Part shown: in pieces, positions 50,248 to 62,614 of the stretch
How positions within the stretch are numbered: position 1 is the first letter of the stretch
How the letters are laid out: each line of letters begins with the position of its first letter
Source: Adiantum capillus-veneris
Lineage: Eukaryota; Streptophyta; Polypodiopsida; Polypodiales; Pteridaceae
NCBI GenBank assembly: GCA_014529385.2
Contig: CM043944.1
Location: 67,767,895 to 67,831,894, forward strand
Reading direction: 5' to 3'
Length of the DNA: 64,000 nucleotides
Translations under genes and position numbers: made by a program
Notes under the pieces: generated by a model
Seen by the model: the letters and a program-made list of their open reading frames with translations, nothing else
Database searches by the model: none
What the model was told of the DNA's origin: nothing

Positions 50248-52666
50248 TATGGAGTGCATAGACATGAAAGATAAGTGCACTCGTGATGTCCTTTCTTCCT
50301 TAAGTGATTTGAAGAATCTTTGTATTTGTGTTGCTTTCTTGTTGTGTTAACGTGTCAGATAAAAAACATGGCTGGTGTTTTGGATGCGAGTGGTTGCGAA
50401 CGCAATTATATCACTATAAGTTTTATCAAATTCTGTTTATTATTGATGTATGCTTGGTTGGAAAACTTAAAACAATAGCGTTAATTAACCATAGAGGTTA
50501 GTCGATTTTGACAAGGTTTGGTCAGCATGGAAACTCTACTATAGAAGAAAGCTATAGTGCATGCAGGGTAATTATCCGTGAGCATGATAGAAACAAAGAA
50601 AGAAGAGCTAGAAATCTTGCATGACTGCACTACTTATGTTCTTTTGAAAGAGCTGTAGATTGATATCAATATGCTCCTCATCCAAACTATGTGTGCTTCC
50701 GTACTGTTCTCAGTGCGTCAGAGGGCTGGCATCATGTCCGGTGGCCTGAAGTGCAATTGCTTCTTGATCAGCTGTGTGCGCCTCCATATATGTGCTACCA
50801 ATTCTCACTGCAGCAGAGCCTTGATTAGTTGTGTGCGCCTCCATGTATGTGTTGCCGATTCTCAGTGCGACTGAGCCTTTGTGTGTGTGGCTGCGCACTG
50901 CATGTATGCGAAAGCTTCTCTTAGTGATATAATTAGCACCCTAGGCCTTTATTGATATAATTAGCACCCGAGGTCATCTATTTTTAAAAGGCAACGCTGA
51001 ACACTGTAAGTCGAATGGTGTAATTTTAGGTATTATTGTGAGCAGGCTTTTAGAGTGACAAGCGACCTCTGTAGTAGCGCCTTTAGGGACAAGGATTTTT
51101 CAGGCTTCTTGGATTTGAAAAGTTTTGTCGCCCCTCAAGGTTGCAGACTCGCCAAGAAAGCAGCCCTTCATATTCACTTGCACTACTCATCTGCACAAAT
51201 TGGCGATGGCGCCCGTATGCATGCATCGACTGCTTTTGACATTCTTTATTGAACTGGTTACGGCCCAATTTAGCACCACTCTTCAAATAATGCGATGTTT
51301 TTCTTTTTCTTAAATATGGGCGGCCTGCTCGAGGCAGATGCTCATGATAGCTAGTCAGGGATTTCCACCAGATGCAAATCATCCCTTTTTTTTTTTAGGA
51401 GAACAGAGTCTTGAAACTATCTATCTCCTGCTACCTTACAAAATCAAATATCTAGAGAATCTATTTCTTTTAACAGGAAATCAAGAGTGTCTTCCATCAA
51501 TCGCATAGCTTGGATACACAGCGATTCTATCCAGGCTTATAAGCGTGCCAATGGCAAGCTTATATCGTCAACGTGTTGCTCAACGGTCCTCCTTATACTA
51601 GACGCAAGCCTACACTCTTTCTCTGCCGCAAACCTACACTCTTTCTCTGGTTTTTCTCTGCAGTTGAATGAGTGTCGTCCATCCTTCTATTTTTTATTTT
51701 TTATATAAGTTAGTGTAGTTGTCAAGTATGTGTTGAGCTCTATATATATATGCCTTTGTCAACTTGTTCACCTCTTACATCATAAAACGCTGTCATGAAT
51801 GTTGTCTATGGCTCTGGTGGAGTTTGTCACTTATATTTGGTCAATCGATAATTTTACATCGTGATTTTACTAATACTTTCCTCAATGATGTGATAGATGA
51901 TGGATGTGACAGAGACCTTGTGTGTGTACTTGGGAGCTCGGTGCCTCGTACTTACCATTCGTATCATGTTTATTTCGTCATATTTCAAGTGAAGATATTC
52001 TCGACATTAAGGATGAGAAATGTGACAAAGTTTAGCGTACTTGGGAGCCTGTTATCGTCCTCTTGATTGCTGATATTGTTGTTATTGTCTTGTTGCACCA
52101 TCGTCGTCATTGGTGCTATGGTTGTTATCGTCTTATTGCACCCTCGTCATCATCAGGGATTTGGGAGATATGATAATACAGCACTATTGTTTCATGTCAT
52201 TTGTGTGCCGGCTTGTGTTCATGTGTGCACATGTATTGCATTCTTGTTATGTGTACCCGTGGCATTAGTATTTGTTTCTCCATCATCTCTAGAGCGGCAT
52301 CGCGAACCGTCTCTAAGGAGAATGTGATGTAATTATTTCTAAGCTTCATATTTCGACATGTTTCTTGAGTTGATGTTGTTTACAGGATAAAAGTCACATC
52401 AAGCAGCATGTACAGGGCTCAAAGATATTTAAGTTGCTCAAAGTTATTGAAGATTTTCCATCAATTCAATTGTATATGTAGGATCATTAAAAGACACTTG
52501 AAAGTGCACATTGTATATTATGAAGTGATGTAGCTCCTTAAAAATGAATTTTGTAAACTTTGATAATTGTTAATATAACACTGCATGTATATGGTGCTAT
52601 GGGTTTTTCCCTTGTATCCCCAAGGGTTTTTTCATCCACAGTTAGGGACTCCTATTTGAGTGGGGG
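50248..52666 (+). other. Interior of the copia-type element, non-coding
   Basis: No ORF with retrotransposon motifs. It contains an imperfect duplication of about 60 bp (50766-50876, both copies with TGTGTGCGCCTCCAT) and a short duplication near 52075-52150 (GTTATTGTC or GTTATCGTC followed by TTGCACC). The origin of the cargo is unknown. Confidence 0.7.
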
Positions 52667-52827
52667 TGTTGGAGCAATATATACTAACCCCTACGCTATA
52701 TATAGCTAGGAGTCCCCACTATATATGTGTGCTCAGTGTGTAGTCTCTACACACTTTTGGGGCTTGTACATGTTGGTGTCGTCTCTCTCTCCTCTTGTCT
52801 ACATGCGCTCTCTCCTCCGGTTCAACA
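52667..52827 (+). repeat. 3' LTR of the copia-type element
   Basis: 161 bp, starts TGTTGGAGC after the polypurine tract, ends TTCAACA, then AGAGA. Confidence 0.92.
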
Positions 52828-53949
52828 AGAGACATAGGTTGTATTAGAGATGAAAAAGAAAAAAACAAAAAACCTACAAAACCTCAAAGTAAAACACATC
52901 TTACTTGACAAACCCTTCGGGAGTTATTTGTCATTTTGATGGAGAGAGAAGAAGAGGGAAGACTTAAAGCCTTGATTGATGCACCAAGTTCAAGTCCTTC
53001 TTTGATTAACGTTGATCTTCCGAAGATTGATTACAAGATTGTAGACTTAGGCTTATGATTATGGCTAAGTAAAATTAGGCATTAATCCTCTCACTGCCTA
53101 ATGAATGGTTTTCAAGGAAGAAGACGTCCCCTCTTATAGGTGAAGGTAACCCCCAAGGATTACACAAGAAAGAGAAGAGCCAATGTGAACAAGAACTGAC
53201 AAAGTTTGAAATAGGGTTTCCTAGAATGATGTGGATAGACTGGGGTCCACCGTTTTGATCATATCTCCTCAAACGTGGCTCAAAAAAAAAAAGGGACAAA
53301 TAACTTAGCGCATAAGCTACAACCCCAATTTAATATACGTTTTCCAATTTGGATTGGAATCTTGAGTAGAAAAATCATCAAAATAGGAAACATTTTTTGC
53401 AACAAAATTCTTATTGTGGTCCCCTTATGCTAGACTTTCATTTTATTCCAATGGATATCTCATGCAATATAAAAGAATGAGCTTGCTCCTTGACAACGTT
53501 TTGTAGGAATACTTGCAATAATACATTAAAATAGTTGTATCTTTGAAAATCATGCAAGCTAGTGTCCCACTAGGATTTGATACCTTCCTAGTAGCTATAA
53601 AAAAGGAATATGAAAAAAAAATAGAATACATAAAAAATAAATATATTGAGAATTACCCTAGATATAGGATCTAGCTAGAGTGTGAGATGATATTGAGATA
53701 GTAGAAAACAAGAACCAATGATTTTTGTCCTAAGTTAAAGAGGCGGAGCTATTGACGCTTTTTTCCATAGTATTTTCTAATGGTAAAGTAAGAATATGTT
53801 ACCCTTGAGATAAATAATAGGATGATATAAGAAGATTATTTTTATACATTGATATGCATATGTACATTATGGGAAATATACCTATGTATCTAACAAGTCA
53901 CCAGGTAAATCTCCTAGCATCCGTTCTCACTATGTATGTGCCATAGCAT

Positions 53950-54770
53950 GGCAGTGCATACTTGAAGCCATTAGTCTTGAAAATTGTGAAAAAGAGCACG
54001 GATGTGAGATCCACAAAGTCTAACCTTGACTATCTGGCCCCCAATCTAAAAATAAAATTCAAAGAATGTATGCTTAATTTAAACTATTCTCCAACTATCT
54101 TATCACAGAATCAAATAGATTTTGTTGTAGAAAACATGTTGTTGATGGTTTTTGCAATAACACGCATGTTGAACAAAAGAAAGCAGACATGGTTCACATA
54201 AAGGGTTGAGTCTCACACAGTGGAGGGAGCCATGCTCATGAACAAAAATGAAGACTATGAGCACATGGCTACCGAAAAGATTGCCCAAATGGAAGTGAAG
54301 TAGAAGAAGGATTCACAAAAACAAAGCATCCCAAAAAACACTCATTATAGAGTCAAACATGTACAAATGACACGCATTTCAAGGCTTTGAAGTTAAGATT
54401 ATTTATGCCAAGAAGAAACATAGAACAAAGAGAAATACTCCTACGAAGTCCAGTGTTAGCACTAGATTTTATCCTTCTATTTTTGTTTTTATGTAAACCA
54501 GAAAGGGTTAGTAATCTTAGTGGCCATAGATTTCTTAATAGAGCTAAAACTAGATTTTACATCTTATTTAAAACATTTTCTATATGTTAAGACTGAAGGA
54601 GGTACATTTTCAATGAGTCTCTCTTTAAAAGTTTTAGACTCAAAGAAGAGGGTTGCAAGTCTTGAGAGAGTGGTAGTTTAAAAAGAGAGCCAGTTCCTTT
54701 GAAAAAAATTAAATACATTAGTCCTCCTAAGCATGTTTTAAGTTATAGAGGCCACTATGAGGCATTGTCT
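53950..54770. other. Unassigned sequence
   Basis: One ORF of 79 codons (53962-54201, plus) shows no known motif. Probably old repeat DNA. Confidence 0.45.
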
Positions 54771-55015
54771 TGCACGGAAACTATAACATAGTGATGGCGA
54801 GTCCGAAGATTCTAGCAAGCTCACACTCACATACACACATGTTTCCATCACTCCCAGCTTCTAGACCCATGAGGGTTGTCACCAGCTTGCATGGTAGACT
54901 CATCATCCCTGACACTTGTCCTTCTTGGCCCTTATCCATGCACTTAGAGATGATTCCCACGATCTCCGACCCCTAGCTGTACTATGCACATTCCCCACAT
55001 ATAGGATTCTTTACA
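54771..55015 (-). repeat. E6 3' LTR start (far edge unresolved)
   Basis: On the minus strand TGTAAAGAATCC begins at 55015, directly after a polypurine tract AAGGGGGAAGGA (55016-55030). E7 has the same layout (TGTAAGGACATG after AAGGGGGGGTAA). Confidence 0.6.
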
Positions 55016-55099
55016 TTCCTTCCCCCTTCGGAAGAATTTGTGTCCTCAAAACTTTGATTGAAAGAAACATTCCCAAAGAAAGGAATCCTTTTGTGGAGT

Positions 55100-55400
55100 G
55101 TGGTTAGTCAGGAATTTTACTAACGCGATCACAAACATGTGAACATGTTAATAACGTTGAGTGATCACGTTAAATTCTCCTTGACCTATAGAAGTCATCC
55201 AATTTGATAAGCCCGTTGGGAGTTTTTCAATTCTTAACTAGCTTGGTTTAGGGCTCATATATAGTTTCCTAGTAAGCACGTCGGGAAAAACACATACCTT
55301 GGTGAGTTTTTGATGGGTTGCTACATCACCACTTATCGGATTTTTTGTGATTATGTTAATTTGATTATGTGAATGTGATTATAAATATTGTGATGACAAG
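55100..55400. other. Possible small insertion in the E6 chromodomain region
   Basis: Between the split chromodomain coding pieces lies about 300 bp of AT-rich sequence without homology to E7. It might be a small non-autonomous element, but no clear inverted repeats were found. Confidence 0.3.
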
Positions 55401-56849
55401 AAATTCCACGTTATCATGAGAATATGAAACCCATGGTGGTTACTCGCTCCAGGTTCAAATCTCTTTAGGACAATCTCTAGACTCCTAACTAACCACTCTC
55501 TATAAATTGTATTTCTAGTGTCTAGTATTTTCTTTGGCTCATGTGGAAGAGATTGAGTATTTATGAGTTCCACTATCTGATCATCTTGAATAACATTGTC
55601 AGACTGATCCAGTTTCCTTTTATTTGCTCACACAGAATACTGGATGTATGCAACTTGTCTCTAGTAATTAGAGTTTGTAAGACATATCTGAATCTTTCTT
55701 TAGTATTGTGTAAGGTTTACAATAAATTGGTGATAATTTTGGACATGGTCCCGTCTTCATGGCTTCATACTTCTTAGGCACTTTTAAATAAGCTTGTTGC
55801 CCTTCCTCAAAGGTATGAGACCTTCTAGGAAAATTAGAACATGTATTTGCTCTATCTTGAGCCCTTAGCAAGTTTATTCATATCTTATAGAGAGTCTTTA
55901 GTTGTGTGAGCTTTTTCCTTTTTCAATCCTACTAAATAGGGAGATCTAGGCTGAAACCCATACATTGACATGAATGGGCTATATTCCATGGAAGAGTGCT
56001 TGGCACTATTATATGCAAACTCTACTAGTAAGTACTCTCCACAATTAGTTTTTTGTTTTCTTGCATATACTTGTAGCATATCATTTAGGATTTGATAAAT
56101 CCTTTCCATTTGACCATCTATTTGAGAATGTTCAATTATGCTCATGCTTAGTTTAGTATCCAACATCTTTAATACAACTGCCCAAACTTATCGTCTCTAT
56201 CCAACACAATGTGTATAGTTAAACCATCTAGTAAATAGAGATTTTTCACAAATAATCTAGCCAATATAGAATTGATAACATCATAGTTATTTGTAATAAT
56301 TCCAACCATTGTGGTTTTAATCTATCCACTATTACCCACGCTCAGTTGCACCCCCTCTATGTTTTAGGTAATCCCACTATAAAATCGATGGAGATACTCT
56401 CCCATTTCCATAAAGGAATTTCTAATGGATGGAGTAGTCCTCCCATCCTAATCATTTTAGCCTTATTTATCTAGATTTTTTAAATTTAAATACATATCCT
56501 AGGACATTATTATACATTTCGTACAAATAAAATTTCCTCTTATCAAGACTACAAGTCTTGTTTACACCTAGTGGTCCCACAATTGGACTATCATGACACT
56601 AATAGAGTATTTGTCCCTAGTCCCTTCATGACACATACTCTACCTTTCTAGCCTAGATATCCATTATCTATGGTAGCATTTTTCCAGTTGAATCCGTCTA
56701 AAGCACCCATGGATGCTTCATTAGCATTGGAAACCCCTTGTTTTGGATCCTCTTTTTGAGTGGTTTTGCATATTTAAAATATGAAAGATCAGCCTAACAT
56801 CTCCCACTTAATCATTCAATTAGATCACTATCGAGTCAAGTAAAGCTCA

Positions 56850-57170
56850 AATCATTTATCATAGACATCTTGCTAAGTGAGTCTACTACCACATAATATT
56901 TCCCTTTGCAATACCTAAGCTTGTACTCAAAATCTTTTAAGAGTTCAACCCATCTAGATCAATTCATTTATCATAGACATCCTACTAAGTGAGTCTACTA
57001 CCACATAATATTTCCCTTTGCAATACCTAAGCTCATACTCAAACTCTTGTAAATCTCAATTCATTTATTGTAGATATCCTACTAAGTGAGTCTACTAACA
57101 CATAATATTTTCCTTTGCAATACCTAAGCTCATACTCAAACTCTTGTAAGAGTTCAACCCATCTAGCTTT
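56850..57170. repeat. Triplicated segment of about 110-130 bp in E6
   Basis: Three copies of TCATTTATCATAGACATC to GCAATACCTAAGCT, at about 56857, 56965 and 57061. All lie in the pol region corresponding to the end of RNase H. Confidence 0.85.
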
Positions 57171-57884
57171 ACGACCTTTCAAGATTGTTTCATGGGAATC
57201 CATTTAATGCTTTCGAGATCAAACACTATCATAACCTTAGCACCATACAAATAGTGCTTCCATTTCTTTAATGCATGGACAATAGCATACAACTCCCTCT
57301 CATATACTAAGTAATTAGGTTGGGTGGGTCTAACTTTTTACTTTCAAATGCTATTTCTCAACCCTCTTGCGTTAGAACCATACCTACAAAAAATTTAGTA
57401 ATGGTCGACCACTTGTGTTTATAGAACCATACCTGTAATAAAATTAATAGAATCTATCTCAACCACAAAAGGTTTATTGGGGGATCCACTATGTATAAAA
57501 TTGGAGCTATATCTATTTCTACCTTTAAGTTTTTGTTACTTTTCATTTGATCCCCCCTCTCCCCCCAAAGAGAAAAAAAGGGTTTTCCCCTTTCCTTTGA
57601 GTTGTTCCATCATGGAGACTGATATCTTGGCATAATCCTAATTAATCTACAAAAAAATACATACATTACTATGAAGATGTACAAGGATTCTAGACTCTTG
57701 GGTTCAGGCCATTGCAAACTATCTTAGTACTTATTTAGATCCATCTTCATTCCATCTATAGAAATTATATGACTAAGATGTTTCACTTTTTCAGTGAACA
57801 ATTCACATTTAGATTCCTTTGTATAAAGGGAATTATCTCTAAGAAATTGGAGCACTCTCTATGATCTTATAGATGCTCCTCTTG

Positions 57885-58275
57885 AGTATGATTGTAGATG
57901 AGGATATCATCAAGAAAGACTACAACAAGTTTTCCTAGGTAGGGTTGTAGAACACTATTCATCAACTTCATAAAAGTAGCTGGTGCATTGGTAAGCCCAA
58001 AAAGAACTAGCTACCCAAAACTCATAATTCCGATATCTACTTGGCTCCCTCTAATTGATCAAAAAGATATTTCATTCATCAAGAAAGAGTATGATTGTAG
58101 ATGAGGATATCATCAAGAAAGACTACAACAAGTTTTCCTAGGTAGGGTTGTAGAACACTATTCATCAACTTCATAAAAGTAGCTGGTGCATTGGTAAGCC
58201 CAAAAAGCATTACCCAACACTAAATAATTCCAATATCTACTTGGCTCCCTCTAATTGATCAAAAAGATATTTCAT
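57885..58275. repeat. Tandem duplication of about 190 bp in the E6 RT
   Basis: GAGTATGATTGTAGATGAGG begins at about 57885 and again at about 58086, with matching sequence through AAAGATATTTCATTC. It covers the FLDD region of RT, so the catalytic site is duplicated. Confidence 0.85.
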
Positions 58276-58589
58276 TCTAAGCATAGGGAGCCTACTCTTC
58301 ATTTTGAGATTATTTACTGCTCTAGAGTTGACACAAAGTTGAATAAAACCATTTTTTTCTTCACAAATAAAATTGGAAAAGCCCAAAGAGAATTTCTAAG
58401 TTTAGTACAGCCTTTATGTACATAGCCCTGGAATTTCTTTTTCTACTTCTATGTGTTGTGCTTGCTTGAAAGGGCGGTGGTAATAAGTGTGCTAGTCTCC
58501 ACTCAACCGTGCTATCTCATAGCCTTCCCTAGCGTACACATTGTCTAGCGCCATGCCGGTGGCCTTGCCCGTAGGACCCATGTCCTTAC

Positions 58590-58919
58590 ATTACCCCCCC
58601 TTGGAGAATCGTTTTTGTCCTTGCAAATGAACGTAGAAAAATGTTTCTTAAGTGTGGAGACATTCTCCCATGTAGAACCTTGTTCAGGTCTATTTAGCCA
58701 TTTTACCAACACCTGTCGTGTGACATGATGTCTGGTGCGAAGCTCATGAGAATCCAAAATCTTTTTAGGCTCATGAGGGATGCTTGGCGGTTCAATAAGG
58801 TCAACTAACACACCTGTGTCAATGACATTATCATTCTGTCCTAGCTGTTTTTGTAAACGGCTAACATGAAAAATAGGATGAACTCGTGAGTGCTCTCGAA
58901 GAGCTAACTTATAGGCCAC
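58590..58919 (-). pseudogene. pol: E7 chromodomain (integrase C-terminus)
   Basis: HPIFHVSRLQKQL, then DNVIDTGVLVDLIEPP, then a chromodomain: PKKILDSHE...RQVLVKWLNRPEQGSTWENV. The hydrophobic and Trp positions expected for a chromodomain (VKW, TWE) are visible. It ends at the polypurine tract. In chromoviruses this domain binds histone marks and biases insertion. The stretch 58920-59105 upstream continues the integrase C-terminus with frame breaks. Confidence 0.88.
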
Positions 58920-59108
58920 TTGACCTATACGTTTAAGAATGGTAAACAGTCCACAATAACGTGGTGAAAGTTTATCAACTTTTTTCGTCTTCAGACTTTT
59001 TGAATGCTCCGGAACTTTGAGTAAAACCTTGTCTCCTTCTTCGAAAGTAGTAAGATGATGATGCTCATCTACGTACTTCTTATATCGACCTTGAGCTTGC
59101 TTAACATT

Positions 59109-59735
59109 CTATCGAGCAACTCCAAGCATGTCAAAATGGTCTTGGAGAAAATCCTTCTCTTGTTGCATCTTCTCCTCAGTCAACCCCACCGTAACGTGTG
59201 ATCTAGGTTGAAATCCATACAAAATCATAAATGGACTAAACCCTGTAGTCACATGCTTTGAACTATTATAAGCAAATTCCAATATAGATAAGTAGTCTTC
59301 CCAATTGGTTTGCTTCTTGCTAACGTACACTGATAGCATATCCTCTAGCACTCAATTAACTCGTTCTGTTTGACCATCCGTTTCTGGATAATCATCCATA
59401 CTTAGATTAAGTTTAGTTTCCAACTTTTGGAACACAGCTCTCTAGAAGTGATTATCGAGCTTTCGATCTCTATCACTAATGATACTAGCTGAAAGACCAT
59501 AGAGTTTATATATATGCTCTACAAGTAGCCGTGTTAATTCCGTTTTATTAACCATAGTGTTAGTGGGAATGGATCGACCCATCTTGGTGAGACGGTCTCC
59601 AATTACCCATATGGCATCATGGCCACAATTTGTAGTAGGTAGTTCTACTACAAAATCCATAGAGATACTCTCCCACTTACCTTGTGGAATCTCTAAAGGA
59701 TGTAAAAGGCCACCTACCTTGAGGCGCTCTGCCAT
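59109..59735 (-). pseudogene. pol: E7 integrase core
   Basis: 59442-59735 has the first Asp (SMDFVVELP) and second Asp (ISDRDRKLDNHF). The segment with the catalytic Glu (near 59365-59400, DGQTERV-like) is interrupted by a stop. 59109-59351 follows with NWEDYLSILEFAYNSS and a GFQPRS motif. Confidence 0.88.
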
Positions 59736-60215
59736 ATTAACTTGACACTACTGGCAGTTTAATATGTACTCTTGAGCATCATTATGTAAGCCCGACCAAT
59801 AAAATTGTCGTCGAGCTAAGGCATACATATTATTAATACCTGGATGACCAGCACTTGGACTATCATGACACTCAAATAAGATTTGGCGCCTAGTGTCTGA
59901 TTCCTTTGGTACATATACTCTAATTTTGTGAAGTAAGTAGCCATCATCAATGGAAAAATTCTTCCATCGCTTAAGCTCTTTCTGAGTAGGGGTGAAGCTT
60001 TGTGTATTGGAGTTTTTATCTGCACATGCAGAGACATGTTGATCTAGCTGTACAGAGACATGTGGGTGTGAGGGATCCCTTTTTAAAATTGCACTCCACA
60101 CTTTAGCATATGATTGATGTTGTGTACACTTGCCACGTAATGACTCTAACACTCCATTCTTTATTTCCGTGAAAGCAAGTGAATTAATATGAGGCATCTG
60201 ACTTAGTGCATCCAC
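59736..60215 (-). pseudogene. pol: E7 RNase H end and integrase zinc finger
   Basis: Starts with DALSQM (last RNase H Asp), then the zinc finger His pair (CHDSPSAGHPG) and the Cys pair, CQ-stop-CQ: a TAG at 59745-59747 lies between Cys-Gln and Cys-Gln. Confidence 0.87.
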
Positions 60216-60420
60216 TACTACATTATATCTCCCCGTGCGATATTATAGCTTACAATCATAATCTTGAAGGATTTCGTCCCATCTAGCTTTACAACCCTTC
60301 AAGTCCATTTGAGTAGTGAAACATTTGATACTCTCATGGTAAAAAAATACTTCAAACTCAGCACCATATAAATAGTGTTGCCACTTTTGTAAAGCATGAA
60401 TTATGGCATAGAGCTCTCTC

Positions 60421-60669
60421 TCATAGACATAATAATTGTTGAGCTCTATCTAACTTTTTACTTTCAAAGGCTATAGGTCTTCTCTCTCGGAGAAGTACCA
60501 CACCAATTGCTTTATCACTAGCATCAGTCTCTACCACAAATGGCTTAAGTGGGTCGACGATTGCTAGGATGGCAGAGGTGGCTATAGCTACCTTGAGCTG
60601 TTTGAAACTACATTTTTTGACTTCTTCCCAAGAAAAGGTCTTACCTTTTGCTTTAAGTTGATCCGTCAC
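60421..60669 (-). pseudogene. pol: E7 RNase H start
   Basis: PFVVETDASDKAIGVVLLRERRPIAFESKKL, here quoted by its motifs ETDAS (first Asp) and RRPIAFES. The rest to 60216 is in broken frames. Confidence 0.87.
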
Positions 60670-62005
60670 ATAGGAACATCAATTTTTGCATAATCACGGA
60701 TATAATGTCGATAAAATCCAGCCATGCCAAAAATATTTGAAGCTCCTCAGCCGTGTTAGGATGTGGATGTCGAAGAATGGCAGCAACCTTATCAGTGTCC
60801 GTTTTGATGCCAGAATAAGAGATCACATGACCGAGGTAATGTATCTCTATTTTAAAGAAATTGCACTTGCTTTGCTTAGCATACAGCACGTGAGCTCGTA
60901 GTTGTCGGAACACTGATTGTAAGTGTTCTATGTGTTCATCTTAAATCTTACTGTAAATGAGAATGTCGTCAAGGAAAACCACAACAAATTTTCCAAGATA
61001 GGAACATAAGACACTATCCATGAGTTTCATAAATGTAGCTGGAGCATTCGTTAGACCAAAAGACAACCAAAAATTCAAAATGCCCGAGCCGTGTTCTGAA
61101 GGCAGTTTTGGAGATATCTTACAAAAAAGTACGTGCCTGGTGGTATCCTGAACAAAGATCTATCTTTGGATCGTATCTTGCCCCATGGAGTTGATCAAAC
61201 AACTCATCCACTCGAGGTAGAGGATACTTGTTCTTGCTAATTATCGCATTTAATACGTGATAACCTACTCACATGCTATAGTACCATCTTTCTTTTTAAC
61301 CAATAGAATTGGTGATGCCCAAGGCAAAGTGCTAGGTCTGATGAAACTACAAACGAGGTAGTCAGCCAACTGACTCTCAACCTACTTATCTTCTTTAGCA
61401 ATCATAGGATAAGGTGGTTCACTCACCAGTTTAGTGCTTGGCAAGACATCTATGCCATGTTTCACATCACGTGTAGGGGGTAAAGCCGGTGGTAAATCAC
61501 TTGAGAACAAATTACTATACTCTGTGATTAAGTGAGTCAGCTTTTTTCGTGCAAAACGAGAAAGTAAACTAGAGTTAGGTTGGGATAGAGAATCTTGTGA
61601 TTCCTGTAATGTTTGTTTTACAACGGTTTCACGTTGCTCTACAGAAATAAAATTGAGAGAACTTTGCTCGTTAGATTTTTTAACACTTCGCTTATCATTA
61701 GAATTCTTTGCACTTTGCATACCATTAATATAATTCACCTCACTTTGCTCTCGAGAATTCACAAGACTCGGAGACAAGCAGTAACACAAACAGACTTCAT
61801 CTATTAAATTTTCTTTTTGCAAAATAGAAACCTCGGCTGTACATATAAGAGGTACAGATTGTATATTTTTCTCACCAACCAAAAGCACATGTTTACCATT
61901 GGCCATGAAGGATAAAGAGTTGTGTTTATAACTAGTGTCCAAAGTGTTTCCTGAACCATGCAGCCACTCCCATCCTAAAACTACATCAGCGCAGTCCATG
62001 TTCAT
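60653..62005 (-). pseudogene. pol: E7 reverse transcriptase and upstream linker
   Basis: 61382-62005 runs from the end of the protease (DVVLGWEWL) through a long linker to DVKHGIDVLP, the RT start. 60914-61381 holds the RT core in several frames, with a [11 protein letters not shown]-like catalytic segment near 60950-60985. 60653-60913 is the RT end (CNFFKIEIHYLGHVIS). Confidence 0.85.
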
Positions 62006-62614
62006 AACTTGGAAGTCAAGGGTGATCGTATGATCTTGAACAATAAGCTCAACCCCTTGAACTACCGTGTCCCATACTTATTTATCATTCCTAAACATCT
62101 GCTCCACCACATGCTTGTGAGAGCAGTGAGTATGTGTAAGCTTCAACTTCTTAACTAGCTTATAGTTCAAGAAGTGATGAGTTACACCATCATCCACTAA
62201 AATACGAACACGTTGTCCGTTATTAGTGTCTTGCATGCAAATCAAATCATGGGGGCCAAAGGTGGGCTATCACATTGAAGCAGACACACAACACTTGTGG
62301 TTTTCTTCCATATGAAGAACCTCTACAACACAATATTTAGGAGATGAATCTAATGTGAGGTGTTGCACTGTGTTCATGGACTTTTGTTTGCCTTGCAAAA
62401 GAGGACAATCTTTCTTGTTATGTTGCTCTGAAAGATATCTAAAACACAAATTGTGTTTCTTTGCACGCTCAAAATCAACAGTGTGGAGAGACCCACATGA
62501 AGTATCTCGTGAGTGCTTAGGCTTCTTAGCTTCTTGTGGGCGTGGAGAGGTAGATTGTCTCTTATTCCTCTTCAAATGTATGGGAGATCTACCTCGTCGT
62601 TGGCTCTTAGCCAC
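62006..62614 (-). pseudogene. gag-pro: E7 Gag C-terminus and protease
   Basis: 62270-62614 is basic and holds a zinc knuckle in which the second Cys is Tyr: C-FR-Y-LSEQ-H-NKKD-C. After a stop the protease active site reads VDDGVTHHFLN at about 62170-62200, Asp-Asp-Gly in place of Asp-Ser/Thr-Gly. Confidence 0.82.

Larger units (their letters stand above)
50074..52827 (+). mobile_element. Non-autonomous Ty1/copia-type LTR element
   Basis: 2754 bp with LTRs of 162 and 161 bp, each TGTTGGAG...TTCAACA, flanked by AGAGA (50069-50073 and 52828-52832). The primer-binding site TGGTATCAGAGC at 50236-50247 directly follows the 5' LTR and is the initiator tRNA-Met type used by many copia elements. A polypurine tract GAGTGGGGG precedes 52667. 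The 2.43-kb interior has no gag or pol, so it must be moved in trans. A CTATATATAG TATA-like box lies in both LTRs. Confidence 0.92.
47750..53949 (-). mobile_element. E5: internally deleted E2-family element with a nested copia-type insertion
   Basis: Read on the minus strand: LTR start at 53949 (TGCCATGC against TGTCGTGC in E2), LTR to 49770 interrupted by the copia-type element 50074-52827, then a jump into integrase (about 49765-48606), then a jump into the middle of a second LTR (48605-47750) that ends with the E2-type LTR 3' end. Gag, protease, RT and RNase H are absent. The two LTR parts overlap in a shared segment (48240-48605 against 49772-50068 plus 52833-52902). Confidence 0.75.
49770..53949 (-). 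repeat. E5 5' LTR (3' part missing, split by copia-type element)
   Basis: 53949 down to 52833 matches the first half of the E2 LTR in reverse, including the TATA region near 53133 and the GTGGGGTCC-like segment near 53240. It resumes at 50068 and stops at 49770. The part that would carry the small ORFs is absent. Confidence 0.7.
55016..58430 (-). pseudogene. pol: E6: decayed chromovirus pol
   Basis: Minus strand. 55885-56166 is the integrase core after the catalytic Glu (SQIDGQMERIYQILNDML; FAYNSAKHSS). 55668-55871 is the integrase C-terminus. 55379-55573 has PHEPKKILD and part of a chromodomain. 56167-57200 (integrase start, RNase H) and 57200-58430 (RNase H and RT) are riddled with stops; an RT stretch is evident near 57900-58000 (the [10 protein letters not shown] region). 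Chromodomains at the integrase end guide insertion in chromoviruses. The gag is absent, being replaced by the E7 end at about 58430-58590. Confidence 0.8.

Noticed and set aside
53962-54201. 79-codon plus-strand ORF
   Set aside because: No motif, and it lies between decayed elements.
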